DNA of 64,000 bases from Starkeya sp. ORNL1 (GCF_012971745.1 NZ_CP048834.1:930001-994000); one strand, 5' to 3'; counted from the first letter of the stretch, positions 25,854-46,656 are shown. The notes: a model not told the origin generated them from the sequence alone. A program made the numbers and translations.

Positions 25854-26252
25854 TCAGAAGACGGTGAAGAGGACTTCGCCGCCCACGTTCTTCTCGCGGG
25901 CTTCGTGGTCCGCCATCACGCCCTGCGGCGTGGAGACGACAGCGACGCCGAGACCGTTGGCAACGCGCGGAAGCGTCTTGACCGACGAATAGACCCGCCG
26001 GCCTGGCTTGGAGACGCGGGAGATCTCGCGGATCACCGGCTCGCCGTCATAGTATTTCAGCTCGATCTCGAACTCGGTGCGGCCATTGACCGGCTCGCCC
26101 GCTGAGTAGCCGCGGATGAAGCCTTCCGCCTGGAGCACGTCGAGGACGCTGGCGCGCAGGCGCGAGCCCGGCGTCGAGATGCGTTCCTTGCGGCGCATCT
26201 GCGCGTTGCGGATGCGGGTGATGAGATCGCCGATGGGATCGGTTGTCGACAT
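25854..26252 (-). CDS. rpsH: 30S ribosomal protein S8
   Basis: The 132-residue S8 is a primary 16S rRNA binder of the platform and, in enteric bacteria, the translational repressor of the spc operon. Motifs are [19 protein letters not shown] at the N-terminus, [16 protein letters not shown] in the middle and the C-terminal signature [21 protein letters not shown] repressor site in this leader was not looked for in detail. It follows rpsN by 14 bases. Confidence 0.98.
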   Translation of the reverse strand: MSTTDPIGDLITRIRNAQMRRKERISTPGSRLRASVLDVLQAEGFIRGYSAGEPVNGRTEFEIELKYYDGEPVIREISRVSKPGRRVYSSVKTLPRVANGLGVAVVSTPQGVMADHEAREKNVGGEVLFTVF

Positions 26253-26266
26253 GGATCAGCCCTCCC

Positions 26267-26572
26267 TCACCAGCTGGACTTGACGAGGCCGGGGATCTGG
26301 CCCTGCGAGCCGAGCTCGCGGAGCGCGATACGGCTCATCTTCATCTTGCGGTAGAACGCACGCGGACGGCCGGTCACTTCGCACCGGTTACGGATGCGGA
26401 CCTTCGCCGAATTGCGCGGGAGCTGCGCGAGCTTGAGGACCGCGGCGAAGCGCTCCTCGATCGGCAGTTCCTTGTCACTGATCAGGGCCTTGAGACGCGA
26501 ACGCTTGCCGGAATAGTTCTTCACGAGCTTCCGGCGGTGTTCGTTCTTTTCGACCGCGCTCTTCTTCGCCAT
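26267..26572 (-). CDS. rpsN: 30S ribosomal protein S14, long form
   Basis: The 101-residue S14 is the long type without zinc-binding cysteines. It shows [20 protein letters not shown], then [20 protein letters not shown] and [20 protein letters not shown]. It assembles in the 30S head. The single Cys in RNRCEVTG is not part of a zinc motif. It is placed between rplE and rpsH, the normal spc order. Confidence 0.98.
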   Translation of the reverse strand: MAKKSAVEKNEHRRKLVKNYSGKRSRLKALISDKELPIEERFAAVLKLAQLPRNSAKVRIRNRCEVTGRPRAFYRKMKMSRIALRELGSQGQIPGLVKSSW

Positions 26573-26631
26573 ATGCTTTTGCTCCTAGTCTCCGCGTTTG
26601 GGGCTCCCGCCCCACGGCCGGAAGGGGATGC

Positions 26632-27189
26632 TTACTGCCGGAACGGGAAGTTGAAGGCCTTCAGAAGCGCGCGCGCCTCTTCGTCCGTCTTCGCCGTCGT
26701 GCAGACGATGATGTCCATGCCCCACATCTGATCAACCTTGTCGTAGTTGATCTCGGGGAACACGATGTGCTCCTTGATGCCGAGCGCGAAATTGCCGCGC
26801 CCGTCGAAGCTCTTCGGGTTCAGGCCGCGAAAGTCGCGAACCCGCGGCAGCGCGATGTTCACGAGGCGGTCGACGAACTCGTACATGCGGGTCTTGCGAA
26901 GGGTAACCTTCGCGCCGACCGGCTGGTTCTCGCGCAGCTTGAAGTTGGAGATCGCCTGGCGGGCACGCGTCACCACCGGCTTCTGGCCGGCGATCAGCGC
27001 GAGGTCGCCCGCCGCGGTCTGCACCTTCTTGGTGTCGGCAGTGGCTTCGCCAACGCCCATATTGATGACGATCTTCTCGATGACCGGCACTTCCATGGCG
27101 TTCTTGTAGCCGAACTGCTCGATCATCTGCTTGCGGATGACGTCCTCGTACTGGGACTTCATCCGCGGGGTGTAATTGGCCTCAGCCAT
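26632..27189 (-). CDS. rplE: 50S ribosomal protein L5
   Basis: The start at 27189 gives 185 residues beginning [20 protein letters not shown]; the longer frame is not conserved. L5 binds 5S rRNA and contacts the P-site tRNA T-loop. Motifs are [40 protein letters not shown] and [19 protein letters not shown]. The start lies inside the end of rplX (8-base overlap), so translation is coupled. Confidence 0.97.
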   Translation of the reverse strand: MAEANYTPRMKSQYEDVIRKQMIEQFGYKNAMEVPVIEKIVINMGVGEATADTKKVQTAAGDLALIAGQKPVVTRARQAISNFKLRENQPVGAKVTLRKTRMYEFVDRLVNIALPRVRDFRGLNPKSFDGRGNFALGIKEHIVFPEINYDKVDQMWGMDIIVCTTAKTDEEARALLKAFNFPFRQ

Positions 27190-27499
27190 CGATCTTCTCC
27201 CCCGAGCGCTTGGCGACGCGCACCTTGGTGCCGTCGGCCTGCACAAGGAAACCGACGCGGGTCGGCTTGCCGTCCTTCGGATCGGCGATCGCGATGTTCG
27301 ACAGGTGGATGGGACCCTCCTTGGAGATGATCCCGCCTTCCTGGTTCGCGCTCTGCCGCTGGTGGCGCTTCACGAGGTTCACGCCGCGAACCTTCGCGGT
27401 GCTCTCCTTCGGCAGCACTTCGATGACCTCGCCGCTGCGACCCTTGTCGCGGCCGGCGAGGACGACGACCTTGTCGCCCTTTTTAATCTTCGCCGCCAT
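27182..27499 (-). CDS. rplX: 50S ribosomal protein L24
   Basis: The 105-residue L24 initiates large-subunit assembly and lines the tunnel exit. It has the KOW motif ([20 protein letters not shown]), then [19 protein letters not shown] and [19 protein letters not shown]. The ATG at 27499 shares its A with the TGA of rplN (TGATG); a GTG three bases upstream is unlikely. It overlaps the rplE start by eight bases. Confidence 0.97.
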   Translation of the reverse strand: MAAKIKKGDKVVVLAGRDKGRSGEVIEVLPKESTAKVRGVNLVKRHQRQSANQEGGIISKEGPIHLSNIAIADPKDGKPTRVGFLVQADGTKVRVAKRSGEKIDG

Positions 27500-27867
27500 C
27501 ACAGCACCTCCGGCGCCAGCGAGATGATCTTCATGTGGTTCTTGGCGCGAAGCTCGCGCGGAACCGGCCCGAAGATACGGGTGCCGACCGGCTCCTTGTT
27601 GTTGTTGATCAGCACCGCAGCATTGCGGTCGAAGCGGATCACCGTGCCGTCGACGCGGCGGATGTCCTTGGCCGTGCGAACCACGACCGCCTTCATCACG
27701 TCGCCCTTCTTCACGCGGCCGCGCGGAATGGCTTCCTTCACCGACACCACGATGATGTCGCCGACATGGGCATACTTACGCTTCGACCCGCCCAGCACCT
27801 TGATGCACATGACGCGACGCGCGCCGGAATTGTCCGCCACGTCGAGATTGGTCTGCATCTGGATCAT
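27499..27867 (-). CDS. rplN: 50S ribosomal protein L14
   Basis: The 122-residue L14 lies at the intersubunit face and forms bridges with 16S rRNA. The sequence is highly conserved: [60 protein letters not shown] and [20 protein letters not shown]. It opens the spc operon after rpsQ, with an 89-base gap, and is coupled to rplX by a one-base stop-start overlap. Confidence 0.98.
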   Translation of the reverse strand: MIQMQTNLDVADNSGARRVMCIKVLGGSKRKYAHVGDIIVVSVKEAIPRGRVKKGDVMKAVVVRTAKDIRRVDGTVIRFDRNAAVLINNNKEPVGTRIFGPVPRELRAKNHMKIISLAPEVL

Positions 27868-27956
27868 GACGCACCTTTTTCTCGTAACCTGCGCGCGACC
27901 AGTGGAACCTGGCGCACCTCACCCCGTTTCCGGGAAACTTGTCAGCGAAGCGAGGA

Positions 27957-28205
27957 TCAGACCTCGACGCGCTTCTCGCCCTGGACCACGGTCCAGTGCT
28001 TCAGCTTGGACAGAGGACGGCTTTCCTCGATCCAGACCGTGTCGCCTTCCTTCCAGGAGTTCGCCTCGTCATGGGCGTGGTACTTCTTGGAACGGCGGAC
28101 GGTCTTCTTCAGCAGCGGATGCGTGAAGCGACGCTCGACCCGGACCACGACGGTCTTGTCCTGCTTGTCGCTCACCACGACGCCCTGCAGCAAACGCTTC
28201 GGCAT
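27957..28205 (-). CDS. rpsQ: 30S ribosomal protein S17
   Basis: The start at 28205 gives 82 residues beginning [21 protein letters not shown]17 is a primary 16S rRNA-binding OB-fold protein. The signature [20 protein letters not shown] and [19 protein letters not shown] are present. It is the last gene of the S10 operon, 10 bases after rpmC, with the 89-base gap to rplN separating it from the spc genes. Confidence 0.97.
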   Translation of the reverse strand: MPKRLLQGVVVSDKQDKTVVVRVERRFTHPLLKKTVRRSKKYHAHDEANSWKEGDTVWIEESRPLSKLKHWTVVQGEKRVEV

Positions 28206-28215
28206 CGTTATCTCC

Positions 28216-28425
28216 TCACTTCGCCTTGGCCGCAGTCGCGGCCTTCTGCGCCTGGATGGTCTTGATCCGCGCGATATCGCGGCGGATCTGACGCACCCGC
28301 GCCGTGTTCTCGAGCTGGCCGGTGGCACGCTGGAAGCGCAGGTTGAACTGCTCCTTCTTCAGCGACAGCACATCGTCGGAAAGCTCGTCCGGGGTCTTGG
28401 TCCGGAGATCGGAAGCCTTTGCCAT
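28216..28425 (-). CDS. rpmC: 50S ribosomal protein L29
   Basis: The 69-residue L29 begins [20 protein letters not shown] at 28425 and continues with [20 protein letters not shown] and [15 protein letters not shown], a helical hairpin. It sits at the exit tunnel where trigger factor and SRP dock. The C-terminus is a short Ala/Lys tail. It lies between rplP and rpsQ. Confidence 0.97.
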   Translation of the reverse strand: MAKASDLRTKTPDELSDDVLSLKKEQFNLRFQRATGQLENTARVRQIRRDIARIKTIQAQKAATAAKAK

Positions 28426-28436
28426 GATGATCCCCC

Positions 28437-28850
28437 TCACTCGGCGATGCGTTCGACGAAGCGCGTCTTGATCGGCAGCTTGGCAGCGGCCAGCGTCAGC
28501 GCTTCCTTGGCGACGTCCTGGCTGACGCCGTCGATCTCGAACATGATGCGGCCGGGCTTCACCTTGGCCGCCCAGAACTCCGGCGCGCCCTTGCCCTTAC
28601 CCATGCGGACTTCGGTCGGCTTCTTCGACACCGGCACGTCCGGGAAGACGCGGATCCACACCCGGCCCGCACGCTTCATGTGACGGGTGAGCGCGCGACG
28701 CGCGGCTTCGATCTGGCGCGCGGTAACGCGCTCCGGCTCCATCGCCTTCAGCCCGAACTGGCCGAAGTTGAGGTCAGTCCCGCCTTTCGCAGTGCCGTGG
28801 ATGCGGCCCTTGAACTGCTTGCGGAACTTGGTGCGCTTCGGTTGCAACAT
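28437..28850 (-). CDS. rplP: 50S ribosomal protein L16
   Basis: The 137-residue L16 organises the A-site tRNA binding region and the central protuberance. Motifs are [60 protein letters not shown] and [20 protein letters not shown] with the Arg that is hydroxylated in some bacteria. The gene follows rpsC by 32 bases and precedes rpmC by 11 bases. Confidence 0.98.
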   Translation of the reverse strand: MLQPKRTKFRKQFKGRIHGTAKGGTDLNFGQFGLKAMEPERVTARQIEAARRALTRHMKRAGRVWIRVFPDVPVSKKPTEVRMGKGKGAPEFWAAKVKPGRIMFEIDGVSQDVAKEALTLAAAKLPIKTRFVERIAE

Positions 28851-28882
28851 GACTCGCGCCTCTCATTATTCTCGCAATTGAC

Positions 28883-29590
28883 TCACGCCGCGTCGCGGCG
28901 CGAGGAACGACCACCCGACGGCTCTGCATCCGCCTGACGCTTGTCCTGCGCCATCGGATCGTGCTCGAGGATTTCGCCCTTGAAGATCCAGACCTTGACA
29001 CCGCAGGTGCCGTAGGTCGTGAAGGCGGTGGCCGTACCGTAATCCACGTCCGCGCGCAAGGTGTGCAGCGGCACGCGGCCTTCACGATACCATTCCAGGC
29101 GCGCAATTTCGGCGCCGCCAAGACGGCCGGAGCAGTTGATGCGGATGCCTTCGGCGCCGAGACGGATCGCGGACTGCACGGCGCGCTTCATGGCGCGGCG
29201 GAAAGCCACGCGGCGCTCGAGCTGCTGGGCGATCGATTCGGCGACCAGGCGCGCGTCGATTTCCGGCTTGCGGATCTCGACGATGTTGATGAACACCTCG
29301 GAGGCGGTCATCTCGGCGACCTTCTTGCGCAGCTTGTCGATGTCCGCGCCCTTCTTGCCGATCACCACGCCCGGACGAGCCGAGTGGATGGTGACGCGGC
29401 ACTTCTTGTGCGGACGCTCGATCACGATCTTGCTGACCGCAGCCTGCTTGAGCAGCTTCTGCAGCATCTCGCGGATCTTGATGTCCTCGTGCAGCAGCTG
29501 GCCGTACTCGCCCTTGCTGGCGAACCAGCGCGAGTCCCAGGTACGGTTGATGCCGAGCCGCAGCCCGATCGGATTGACCTTCTGACCCAT
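28883..29590 (-). CDS. rpsC: 30S ribosomal protein S3
   Basis: The 235-residue S3 forms the mRNA entry helicase with S4 and S5. It begins [20 protein letters not shown]; the KH domain has [20 protein letters not shown] and the C-terminal domain has [20 protein letters not shown] and [20 protein letters not shown]. The Arg/Asp-rich C-terminal tail is typical. The ATG overlaps the rplV stop by one base (TGATG). Confidence 0.98.
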   Translation of the reverse strand: MGQKVNPIGLRLGINRTWDSRWFASKGEYGQLLHEDIKIREMLQKLLKQAAVSKIVIERPHKKCRVTIHSARPGVVIGKKGADIDKLRKKVAEMTASEVFINIVEIRKPEIDARLVAESIAQQLERRVAFRRAMKRAVQSAIRLGAEGIRINCSGRLGGAEIARLEWYREGRVPLHTLRADVDYGTATAFTTYGTCGVKVWIFKGEILEHDPMAQDKRQADAEPSGGRSSRRDAA

Positions 29591-29970
29591 CAGGCCTTCT
29601 CCTCAACTTCACGCACCACGATGGTGATGTGCGAGAACGGCTTCTCGATACGGCTGGCGCGGCCGCGGGCGCGAGCGGCGAACCGCTTCATGACGATGCC
29701 CTTGCCGACATGGGCCTCGGCGACGACGAGATCGTCGACGTCCAGCTCATGGTTGTTCTCGGCATTGGCGATGGCCGATTCCAGGCACTTGCGAACATCG
29801 CCGGCGATGCGCTTGCGCGAGAATTCAAGGTCGGCGAGCGCGGTCGCGACCTTCTTGCCGCGGATCAGACCCGCGACGAGGTTGAGCTTCTGGGGGCTGA
29901 CGCGAAGATTGCGAGCAACCGCCTTGGCTTCCGTATCCGCGAGCGCGCGCGGACGAGCTGCCTTACCCAT
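29590..29970 (-). CDS. rplV: 50S ribosomal protein L22
   Basis: The 126-residue L22 has a beta-hairpin reaching into the exit tunnel constriction, the site linked to macrolide resistance. It shows [40 protein letters not shown] and [20 protein letters not shown], with HITIVVRE near the end. No deletion in the hairpin is apparent. It is coupled to rpsC. Confidence 0.98.
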   Translation of the reverse strand: MGKAARPRALADTEAKAVARNLRVSPQKLNLVAGLIRGKKVATALADLEFSRKRIAGDVRKCLESAIANAENNHELDVDDLVVAEAHVGKGIVMKRFAARARGRASRIEKPFSHITIVVREVEEKA

Positions 29971-29981
29971 GACTCTGACCT

Positions 29982-30260
29982 CTACTTGCGCTTGGCTTTC
30001 TTGTCCGCCGCGTGCCCGTAATAGGTACGGGTCGGGGCGAACTCGCCGAACTTGTGGCCGACCATGTCCTCGTTCACCGAGACCGGGACATGCTTGTTGC
30101 CGTTATAGACGCCGAACGTGATACCCACGAACTGCGGCAGGATCGTTGAGCGACGGCTCCAGATCTTGACCACGTCGTGACGCGTCGACGAGCGAGCGGC
30201 TTCCGCCTTCTTGAGGAGGTAGCCGTCGACGAACGGACCTTTCCAGACCGAACGAGACAT
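29982..30260 (-). CDS. rpsS: 30S ribosomal protein S19
   Basis: The 92-residue S19 pairs with S13 in the 30S head near the A site. Motifs are [40 protein letters not shown] and [20 protein letters not shown]. The C-terminal KKAKRK tail is basic. It follows rplB by 17 bases in the S10 operon. Confidence 0.98.
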   Translation of the reverse strand: MSRSVWKGPFVDGYLLKKAEAARSSTRHDVVKIWSRRSTILPQFVGITFGVYNGNKHVPVSVNEDMVGHKFGEFAPTRTYYGHAADKKAKRK

Positions 30261-30277
30261 TCTTCAGGTTCCCTCGC

Positions 30278-31111
30278 TCACTTCTTGCGGGCGTGACGGC
30301 TGGACACGATGAACTTACCGGTCGACTTGTTCTTCCGGGTCTTCTTGCCCTTGGTGGGGAAACCCCACGGGGTGACCGGATGACGGCCGCCCGAAGTGCG
30401 GCCTTCGCCGCCGCCGTGCGGATGGTCAACCGGGTTCATCGTGACGCCGCGGTTGTGCGGCTTGCGGCCAAGCCAGCGTTGACGGCCGGCCTTGCCAAGA
30501 TTGATGTTCATGTGGTCGGGGTTCGAGACCGCGCCCACCGTGCCGAAGCACTCGCCATGCACCAGGCGCTGCTCGCCCGAGTTCAGGCGAACGATGACGT
30601 AGCCCTGGTCGCGGCCCACGATCTGCGCATAGGAGCCGGCAGAGCGAGCGATCTGCCCACCCTTGCCGATCTTCATCTCGACATTGTGGACGATGGTGCC
30701 GACCGGCAGGTTGCCGAGCGGAGCCGCATTGCCGGGCTTCACGTCGACGCTCTTGCCGGCGATCACCTGATCACCCACCGCGAGACGCTGCGGCGCGAGA
30801 ATGTAGGCCAGCTCGCCGTCCTGGTACTTCAGGAGCGCGATGAAGGCGGTGCGGTTCGGATCATATTCGATCCGCTCCACCACGGCCGGCATGTCACGCT
30901 TGGCGCGCTTGAAGTCGACCAGGCGATAAGCCTGCTTGTGCCCACCGCCGCGGAAACGGACGGTGATGCGACCATGATTGTTGCGGCCGCCGGCCGAACT
31001 CTTGCCTTCGGTCAGCGTCTTGACCGGCTTGCCCTTGTAGAGGGCCGAGCGGTCGACGATGACGAGCTGGCGAAGGCTCGGCGTTACCGGCTTGAAGGTT
31101 TTGAGCGCCAT
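30278..31111 (-). CDS. rplB: 50S ribosomal protein L2
   Basis: The 277-residue L2 is required for subunit association and peptidyl transfer. The N-terminal OB domain and the central SH3-like domain are complete. The signature region near the C-terminus is [20 protein letters not shown], containing the conserved His of the peptidyl-transferase neighbourhood. It opens [20 protein letters not shown]. It lies between rplW and rpsS. Confidence 0.98.
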   Translation of the reverse strand: MALKTFKPVTPSLRQLVIVDRSALYKGKPVKTLTEGKSSAGGRNNHGRITVRFRGGGHKQAYRLVDFKRAKRDMPAVVERIEYDPNRTAFIALLKYQDGELAYILAPQRLAVGDQVIAGKSVDVKPGNAAPLGNLPVGTIVHNVEMKIGKGGQIARSAGSYAQIVGRDQGYVIVRLNSGEQRLVHGECFGTVGAVSNPDHMNINLGKAGRQRWLGRKPHNRGVTMNPVDHPHGGGEGRTSGGRHPVTPWGFPTKGKKTRKNKSTGKFIVSSRHARKK

Positions 31112-31136
31112 TGTCTGCGTTCCCCTAATGCCCGGC

Positions 31137-31433
31137 TCACAGACCCGTCGTGATGTCGATGGTGTGGCCCTCGACGAGGGTCACGACCGCCTTCTTCACG
31201 TCGTTCTGTACGCCCTTGCGGCCCTTGAAGAACTTCGTCTTCCCCTTGCGGACCAGCGTGTTGACGCTCTTCACCTTGACGTCGAAGAGCTTCTCGACCG
31301 CCTCCTTGATCTGCGGCTTGGTAGCCGTCAGAGCAACCTTGAAGACGACCTGGTTGTGCTCGGACGCGGTCGTGGCCTTCTCGGTGATCACCGGGGACAC
31401 GATCACGTCGTAGTGGCGCGGATCGATGCTCAT
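31137..31433 (-). CDS. rplW: 50S ribosomal protein L23
   Basis: The 98-residue L23 is the main docking site for trigger factor and SRP at the tunnel exit. It has [40 protein letters not shown] and [20 protein letters not shown]. The start overlaps the rplD stop by four bases. The start [10 protein letters not shown] is supported by that overlap. Confidence 0.97.
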   Translation of the reverse strand: MSIDPRHYDVIVSPVITEKATTASEHNQVVFKVALTATKPQIKEAVEKLFDVKVKSVNTLVRKGKTKFFKGRKGVQNDVKKAVVTLVEGHTIDITTGL

Positions 31434-32050
31434 TTGAAGCGCGCCTCCAGCGCATCGACAGCCGCCTTCGTCAGGACCAGGGTCTGACGGCGCAGGATGT
31501 CGTAGACGTTGATGCCCTGGACGGGCAGCACGTCGAAATGGCCGATATTGCGCGAGGCGAGGCCGAAATTAGCATCCACCTCGGCGCCCGAAATCACGAG
31601 CGCGTTCGACAGGCCGAGACCCGCCAGCCGCTCCTTGAGCAGCTTGGTCTTCGGCTCGGCGAGCACCGCCTCGTCGAGGACGACGATCTGCTGATCCTTC
31701 GCCTTCACCGAGAGCGCATGCTTCAGAGCGAGCGCACGGACCTTCTTGGGAAGGTCGGACGCGTGGCTGCGCTGCACCGGACCGAATGCCCGACCGCCGC
31801 CGCGGAACTGCGGAGCGGAAGCCGCACCGTGGCGAGCGCCGCCGGTGCCCTTCTGCTTGTACATCTTCCGCTTGGTGCGGTTGATGTCGGCGCGCGACAG
31901 CGTCTGATGCGTGCCGGCCTGGCGACGCGAGAGCTGCCACACCACGCAGCGGTGCAGGATGTCCTGGCGCGGCTCGAGGCCGAAGATCGCGTCGGACACG
32001 GTGACGGAGCCGGCGTCGGCACCTTCGAGAGTTTTGACCGCCAATTCCAT
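31430..32050 (-). CDS. rplD: 50S ribosomal protein L4
   Basis: The 206-residue L4 extends a loop into the exit tunnel and, in E. coli, represses the S10 operon. It shows [40 protein letters not shown] with the tunnel loop, [20 protein letters not shown] and [19 protein letters not shown]. The ATG at 32050 overlaps the rplC stop by one base, and four bases are shared with rplW. Confidence 0.97.
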   Translation of the reverse strand: MELAVKTLEGADAGSVTVSDAIFGLEPRQDILHRCVVWQLSRRQAGTHQTLSRADINRTKRKMYKQKGTGGARHGAASAPQFRGGGRAFGPVQRSHASDLPKKVRALALKHALSVKAKDQQIVVLDEAVLAEPKTKLLKERLAGLGLSNALVISGAEVDANFGLASRNIGHFDVLPVQGINVYDILRRQTLVLTKAAVDALEARFK

Positions 32051-32802
32051 CACACCGTCTCCTCGGCGCTGGCCTCGGCCGCGGGAGCGGCATCAGTCTG
32101 CGCATCAGCCGTCTCGGCCTCGGAGCCCGGGAGCCGGAACTTGCCCGGCTTCGGCGCTTCGGCCGGCAGCTTCTTCTTCACCGCGTCGGCGACCAGGATC
32201 CAGCCGCCCTTGTGGCCAGGAACCGCGCCCTCGACCGCGATCAGACCGCGCTCGACATCGGTCAGCACGACCTTGAGGTTCTGGGTGGTCACCGTCTCGA
32301 CGCCCATGTGACCGGGCATCTTCTTGTTCTTGAAGGTCTTGCCCGGGTCCTGACGGCCACCGGTCGAACCGATCGAACGGTGCGAGACCGACACGCCGTG
32401 GGTGGCGCGCAGGCCGCCGAAATTATGGCGCTTCATGCCGCCGGCAAAACCCTTACCGGTCGAGGTACCGGTGACGTCCACGAACTGGCCGACCACGAAA
32501 TGATCGACGGTCAGTTCGGCGCCGACCGGGATCAGCCCCTCTTCCTCGACGCGGAACTCCGCGAGCTTGCGCTTCGGCTCCACCTTCGCCACGGCGAAGT
32601 GGCCGCGCATGGCGCGCGGGGTGTTCTGCGGCTTCGCCTTCCCGACGCCGAGCTGAACGGCGACATAGCCGTTCTGATCCAGCGTGCGGTGAGCAACCAC
32701 CTGGCAATTATCGACTTTCAGCACAGTGACCGGAACATGTTCACCTGCATCGGTAAAGATGCGGGTCATGCCGACCTTCTGGGCGATGACGCCTGACCGC
32801 AT
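32050..32802 (-). CDS. rplC: 50S ribosomal protein L3
   Basis: The 250-residue L3 reaches toward the peptidyl-transferase centre. It begins [20 protein letters not shown]. The loop [20 protein letters not shown] contains the Gln that PrmB methylates in other bacteria. [20 protein letters not shown] is also conserved. The last 40 residues are an Ala/Glu-rich extension seen in alphaproteobacteria. It starts 21 bases after rpsJ. Confidence 0.98.
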   Translation of the reverse strand: MRSGVIAQKVGMTRIFTDAGEHVPVTVLKVDNCQVVAHRTLDQNGYVAVQLGVGKAKPQNTPRAMRGHFAVAKVEPKRKLAEFRVEEEGLIPVGAELTVDHFVVGQFVDVTGTSTGKGFAGGMKRHNFGGLRATHGVSVSHRSIGSTGGRQDPGKTFKNKKMPGHMGVETVTTQNLKVVLTDVERGLIAVEGAVPGHKGGWILVADAVKKKLPAEAPKPGKFRLPGSEAETADAQTDAAPAAEASAEETV

Positions 32803-32823
32803 GGCCGTGTCCCCTCGCCTTTC

Positions 32824-33132
32824 TCAGAGCTTGATCTCGACGTCGACGCCGGCGGCGAGGTCGAGCTTCATCAGCGCGTCCACGGTCTGCGGCGTCGGGT
32901 CGACGATGTCCAGGAGGCGCTTATGGGTGCGCATCTCGAACTGTTCACGGGATTTCTTGTCGACGTGCGGCGAGCGGTTGACGGTGAACCTCTCGATCCG
33001 GGTCGGCAGCGGAATCGGACCGCGAACCTGCGCACCAGTGCGCTTCGCGGTGTTGACGATCTCGCGGGTCGAAGCGTCCAAGATTCGATGGTCGAACGCT
33101 TTGAGGCGGATCCGGATGTTCTGGCCGTTCAT
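32824..33132 (-). CDS. rpsJ: 30S ribosomal protein S10 (NusE)
   Basis: The 102-residue S10 acts in the 30S head and as NusE in transcription antitermination with NusG and NusB. It carries [40 protein letters not shown] and [20 protein letters not shown]. It opens the S10 operon, 127 bases after tufA. The NusG partner is at 49.7 kb. Confidence 0.98.
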   Translation of the reverse strand: MNGQNIRIRLKAFDHRILDASTREIVNTAKRTGAQVRGPIPLPTRIERFTVNRSPHVDKKSREQFEMRTHKRLLDIVDPTPQTVDALMKLDLAAGVDVEIKL

Positions 33133-33259
33133 TTACTTCAGGCTCCCAGAGGGCTCGCCACTGCTTGGGCTATATTCGTTTGGCTCGTCATTCGGCTCGA
33201 CTGTCGAGCTCAACGAAGTGGGGCGCGCCGGCGGACCGGGGCGCCCCGGTAGTAATCGC

Positions 33260-34450
<1,191 letters not shown>

Positions 34451-34513
34451 GGGACTCTCCGTCGGTCGGTCTTAAATCTGGTTACAGCTGCTCAGTCGGT
34501 TCAGGCCGGACGC

Positions 34514-36589
34514 TTACGCGTACTTGGCCTGGACTTCCTGCGCGACGTTCGACGGCACCTGCTCGTAGTGGTCGAACTGCATGGTGAAGGTCGCGCGGCC
34601 CTGGCTGAAGGACCGCAGCGTGTTGACGTAGCCGAACATGTTGGCCAGCGGCACCATCGCGTTCACGACGTTCGCATTGCCACGCATGTCCTGGCCCTGG
34701 ATCTGGCCACGCCGCGAGTTCAGGTCGCCGATGACCGAACCGGTATAGTCTTCCGGGGTCACCACCTCGACCTTCATGATCGGCTCGAGCAACACCGGGC
34801 TGCCCTTCTGCAGGGCTTCACGGAACGCCGCACGGGACGCGATTTCGAAGGCCAGGGCCGACGAGTCGACTTCGTGGTAGGCACCGTCGGTCAGCGTCAC
34901 CTTGACGTCGACCACCGGGAAGCCCGCCAGCACGCCGGAACCCAGCACGCTCTCGAGGCCCTTGTTGACGCCCGGGATGTATTCCTTGGGCACCGCGCCA
35001 CCGACGATCGCGCTGTCGAAGGCGAAGCCCTTGCCGACTTCGTTCGGCTCGACCGTGAACTTCACCCGCGCGAACTGGCCGGTACCACCGGTCTGCTTCT
35101 TGTGGGTGTAGTCGACTTCGGTCTTGCGGGTGATCGTCTCGCGATAGGCCACCTGCGGCTGGCCGATATTGGCATCGACCTTGTAGGTGCGCTTCAGGAT
35201 GTCGACCTTGATGTCGAGGTGCAGTTCGCCCATCCCCTTGAGGATGGTCTGGCCGCTCTCGTGATCGGTCGACACGCGGAAGGACGGATCCTCCGCGGCG
35301 AGCTTGGCAAGCGCAATGCCCAGCTTCTCCTGGTCGGCCTTCGACTTCGGCTCGATCGCGATCTCGATGACGGGTTCCGGGAACTCCATCTTCTCGAGGA
35401 TCACGGGCTTGGCCGGGTCGCACAGCGTGTCACCGGTGCGCACATCCTTGAGGCCGGCGAGAGCGACGATGTCGCCCGCATAGGCTTCCTTGATGTCTTC
35501 GCGGTTGTTGGCATGCATCAGCAGCATCCGCCCGACGCGCTCACGCTTGTCGCGGGTGGAGTTCAGCAGGCCCATGCCGGTTTCGAGCTTGCCCGAATAG
35601 ATACGGCAGAAGGTGATGGTGCCGACGAAGGGGTCGTCCATGATCTTGAAGGCGAGGACCGACAGCGGCTCGCTGTCCGACGGCTTGCGATCGGTCTCTT
35701 CTTCGGTGTTGAAGTCGATGCCCTTGATCGCGCCGCGGTCGAGCGGGTTCGGCAGATAGTCCACCACGCCGTCGAGCAGCGGCTGCACGCCCTTGTTCTT
35801 GAAGGCCGAGCCACAGAACACCGGGGTGAAGACGCGGCGGACAACCGCCTTGCGGATCAGGCCCTTCAGGACCTCCTCGGACGGCTCCTGGCCGTCGAGA
35901 TAGGCGGCAAGCGCGTCGTCGTCGAGCTCGACCGAGGCCTCGAGCAGCTTGCCGCGATATTCGACAGCCTTGTCGAGGAGGTCAGCCGGGATCTCTTCGT
36001 CGTGGTACTTGGCGCCGAGCTCTTCATTGTCCCAAACGATCGCCTTCATGCGGACGAGATCGATCACGCCCTTGAAGTTGGCCTCGGAACCAATGGGGAG
36101 CTGCACGCACACCGGGTTGCCGGCGACGCGGTCGGCGATCATCTCGACGCAGTTGTTAAAGTCGGCGCCGATCTTGTCCATCTTGTTGACGAACACGATG
36201 CGCGGAACATTGTACTTGTCGGCCTGGCGCCACACCGTCTCGGTCTGCGGCTCCACGCCCTGGTTGCCGTCGAGCACGCACACCGCACCGTCGAGCACGC
36301 GCAGCGAACGCTCGACTTCGATGGTGAAATCGACGTGGCCGGGAGTGTCGATGATGTTCAGGCGCTTGCCATTCCAGAAAGCGGTCGTCGCGGCGGACGT
36401 GATGGTGATGCCGCGCTCCTGCTCCTGGGTCATCCAATCCATGGTGGCGGCGCCGTCATGGACTTCGCCGATCTTATGGCTCTTGCCGGTATAGTAGAGG
36501 ATCCGCTCGGTGGTCGTGGTCTTGCCGGCATCAATGTGGGCCATGATGCCGAAGTTGCGGTAGTCCTCGATGGCATGTATGCGCGACAT
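34514..36589 (-). CDS. fusA: Elongation factor G
   Basis: The 691-residue GTPase drives translocation and, with RRF, ribosome recycling. It has [20 protein letters not shown], the G3 motif [20 protein letters not shown] and G4 NKMDK. Domains II-V follow, with [20 protein letters not shown] (domain IV) and [20 protein letters not shown] at the tip. The length is standard. It starts 27 bases after rpsG and is followed by tufA. Confidence 0.98.
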   Translation of the reverse strand: MSRIHAIEDYRNFGIMAHIDAGKTTTTERILYYTGKSHKIGEVHDGAATMDWMTQEQERGITITSAATTAFWNGKRLNIIDTPGHVDFTIEVERSLRVLDGAVCVLDGNQGVEPQTETVWRQADKYNVPRIVFVNKMDKIGADFNNCVEMIADRVAGNPVCVQLPIGSEANFKGVIDLVRMKAIVWDNEELGAKYHDEEIPADLLDKAVEYRGKLLEASVELDDDALAAYLDGQEPSEEVLKGLIRKAVVRRVFTPVFCGSAFKNKGVQPLLDGVVDYLPNPLDRGAIKGIDFNTEEETDRKPSDSEPLSVLAFKIMDDPFVGTITFCRIYSGKLETGMGLLNSTRDKRERVGRMLLMHANNREDIKEAYAGDIVALAGLKDVRTGDTLCDPAKPVILEKMEFPEPVIEIAIEPKSKADQEKLGIALAKLAAEDPSFRVSTDHESGQTILKGMGELHLDIKVDILKRTYKVDANIGQPQVAYRETITRKTEVDYTHKKQTGGTGQFARVKFTVEPNEVGKGFAFDSAIVGGAVPKEYIPGVNKGLESVLGSGVLAGFPVVDVKVTLTDGAYHEVDSSALAFEIASRAAFREALQKGSPVLLEPIMKVEVVTPEDYTGSVIGDLNSRRGQIQGQDMRGNANVVNAMVPLANMFGYVNTLRSFSQGRATFTMQFDHYEQVPSNVAQEVQAKYA

Positions 36590-36616
36590 GTCAGTTCCTC
36601 GTCCCGGCTCTCTTCG

Positions 36617-37087
36617 TCACCAGCGGTAGTGAGAGAAGGCGCGGTTCGCCTCCGCCATACGGTGGGTGTCTTCACGCTTCTTCACGGCGGTACCGCGATT
36701 GTTCGAGGCGTCCAGCAGCTCGCCGGACAGGCGCTCGACCATGGTCTTCTCGTTGCGGGCACGGGCCGCAATGATGAGCCAGCGAATGGCCAGCGCCTGA
36801 CGGCGCTCCGGGCGAACTTCGACCGGCACCTGGTAGGTGGCGCCGCCGACGCGGCGCGAGCGCACCTCGATGGAGGGGCTCACATTGTCCAGCGCCTGCG
36901 TGAACACGCCGAGCGGCTCGGACTTGGCGCGATTCTCGACCAGGTCGAGCGCGCCATAGACGATCGTTTCCGCAACCGACTTCTTGCCGTCATACATGAC
37001 GGCGTTCATGAAGCGGCTCAGCACTTCGCTGCCGAACTTCGGGTCCGGGGTGACTTCGCGGCGTTCCGCGCGGTGACGACGGGACAT
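36617..37087 (-). CDS. rpsG: 30S ribosomal protein S7
   Basis: The 156-residue S7 initiates assembly of the 30S head and in E. coli represses the str operon. It starts [20 protein letters not shown] and contains [20 protein letters not shown] and [20 protein letters not shown], the beta-hairpin region, and [19 protein letters not shown]. It lies between rpsL (23-base gap) and fusA. Confidence 0.98.
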   Translation of the reverse strand: MSRRHRAERREVTPDPKFGSEVLSRFMNAVMYDGKKSVAETIVYGALDLVENRAKSEPLGVFTQALDNVSPSIEVRSRRVGGATYQVPVEVRPERRQALAIRWLIIAARARNEKTMVERLSGELLDASNNRGTAVKKREDTHRMAEANRAFSHYRW

Positions 37088-37110
37088 CGTTCAGATCCTC
37101 ACTTCAGCCA

Positions 37111-37482
37111 TCACTTGGGCCGCTTGGCGCCGTACTTCGAACGGCGCTGCTTACGGTTCTTGACACCCTGGGTATCAAGCACACCGCGCAGAATGTGGTA
37201 ACGCACGCCCGGAAGGTCCTTCACGCGGCCGCCGCGGATCATCACCACGGAGTGCTCTTGAAGGTTATGACCCTCACCGGGGATGTAGCCGATGACCTCG
37301 TAGCCATTGGTCAGACGGACCTTGGCCACCTTACGAAGCGCCGAGTTCGGCTTCTTCGGGGTCGTGGTGTAAACGCGGGTGCATACGCCGCGCTTCTGCG
37401 GGCTCGCCTGCAGGGCCGGAACCTTGTTCCGGGCCTTCTGGGCTTCCCGCGGCTTGCGGATTAGCTGGTTGATCGTCGGCAC
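37111..37482 (-). CDS. rpsL: 30S ribosomal protein S12
   Basis: The start is the GTG at 37482, giving (M)[19 protein letters not shown] and 123 residues, the family length. S12 checks codon-anticodon pairing. The streptomycin-determining lysines are wild type (PKKPNSAL and [13 protein letters not shown]), so no resistance change is evident at these positions. The Asp of GGRVKDLPG is the RimO methylthiolation target in E. coli. It opens the str operon. Confidence 0.96.
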   Translation of the reverse strand: MPTINQLIRKPREAQKARNKVPALQASPQKRGVCTRVYTTTPKKPNSALRKVAKVRLTNGYEVIGYIPGEGHNLQEHSVVMIRGGRVKDLPGVRYHILRGVLDTQGVKNRKQRRSKYGAKRPK

Positions 37483-37818
37483 GCTTCTCGCCTTCGTCTC
37501 GCTGGGCGGGGAGGAACCCCCGCGCATACCCATTTCCGCGGCAGCAACCGCATCTAGTTTTCACGGGTCGGAACGCGCATGAGCACCGGCAATGCCGGCA
37601 TAGCGAAACCCAGCCCACGAACGAAAAACGCGCCGCCGGCCGAATCTCGGCCGAGGGCGCTGCACGTTCAGAGGACCGCGCAGCAGCCAGATTGGCTATT
37701 GCGGCGCGGTCATGCGCCTGATTTGCTCATACTTCGATCCGGCAGCGTCTCGGATTTCTCCGTCCAGACAAGGCGTCCGAACGCGGTAAAACCGACCGCC
37801 TGCCGCGAAAGTCCGGGC

Positions 37819-37847
37819 CTTCTACGCGTCGACTCGGGTTTAGTCAA
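37819..37847 (-). promoter_or_regulatory. Candidate str operon promoter
   Basis: On the minus strand TTGACT (37847-37842) and TAGAAG (37824-37819) are separated by 17 bases. The -10 match is moderate. Confidence 0.4.
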
Positions 37848-38151
37848 CCCCGAACCGTGAAATTCAGATGACGGAGAGGGCGCGCGAAGCCCGACGATCA
37901 TTAGATTTCGTTCGACTCAGCCGCCACGCAAGATCGTAACGGAAGGACGGGTGGCCGAGACCCTTCAATCCAGGAATCGGTAGCGCCTGATTCTGCGGTA
38001 CTCGGCTGGAACATCCGTCCACCCTCCCCGCATTCGTCGTCCCGGACGGCCGCGGGTCGATCCGGGACGGCTGAAGGTATTGATCGGCACCTTCACGCAA
38101 TCCCGGCTCTCCGGCCGCGCCTGCGGCCGGGAGGACGACAAGCGGGCGCGT

Positions 38152-38184
38152 CAGAAAAGAAAAGGCCGCCCTCGCGGGCGACCC
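38152..38184 (-). terminator. Rho-independent terminator after rpoC
   Basis: On the minus strand GGTCGCCC and GGGCGGCC pair around GCGA and are followed by TTTTCTTTT, 35 bases beyond the rpoC stop. Confidence 0.85.
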
Positions 38185-38216
38185 TTCCCTCTGTTCCAAA
38201 CCACGCTGCCTGCGGA

Positions 38217-42401
<4,185 letters not shown>

Positions 42402-42525
42402 CGCCGTCTCCTTCGGCTCGGACCGGGCTGCCACCGCCATGGCCGCCTCGCGTCACTGAAAACGTCACTCATATGCAAAGCATAGGCGCGGGTGCGGACA
42501 CCGGAGCGTCCGCACCCTGTTGACC

Positions 42526-46656
<4,131 letters not shown>

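Larger units (their letters stand above)
37483..38216. other. Long intergenic region between rpoC and rpsL
   Basis: No gene was found in these 734 bases. The region holds the rpoC terminator, a perfect nine-base hairpin cgtcccgga/tccgggacg (38038-38069) of the dispersed type, a hairpin ccggccgc/gcggccgg (38111-38130), and the presumed str promoter with a leader of over 300 bases before rpsL. Confidence 0.6.

Noticed and set aside
37111..37533. Ribosomal resistance mutations in rpsL or rpoB
   Set aside because: The lysines of S12 and the Asp, His and Ser of the RpoB rifampicin pocket have the wild-type residues at the main resistance positions.
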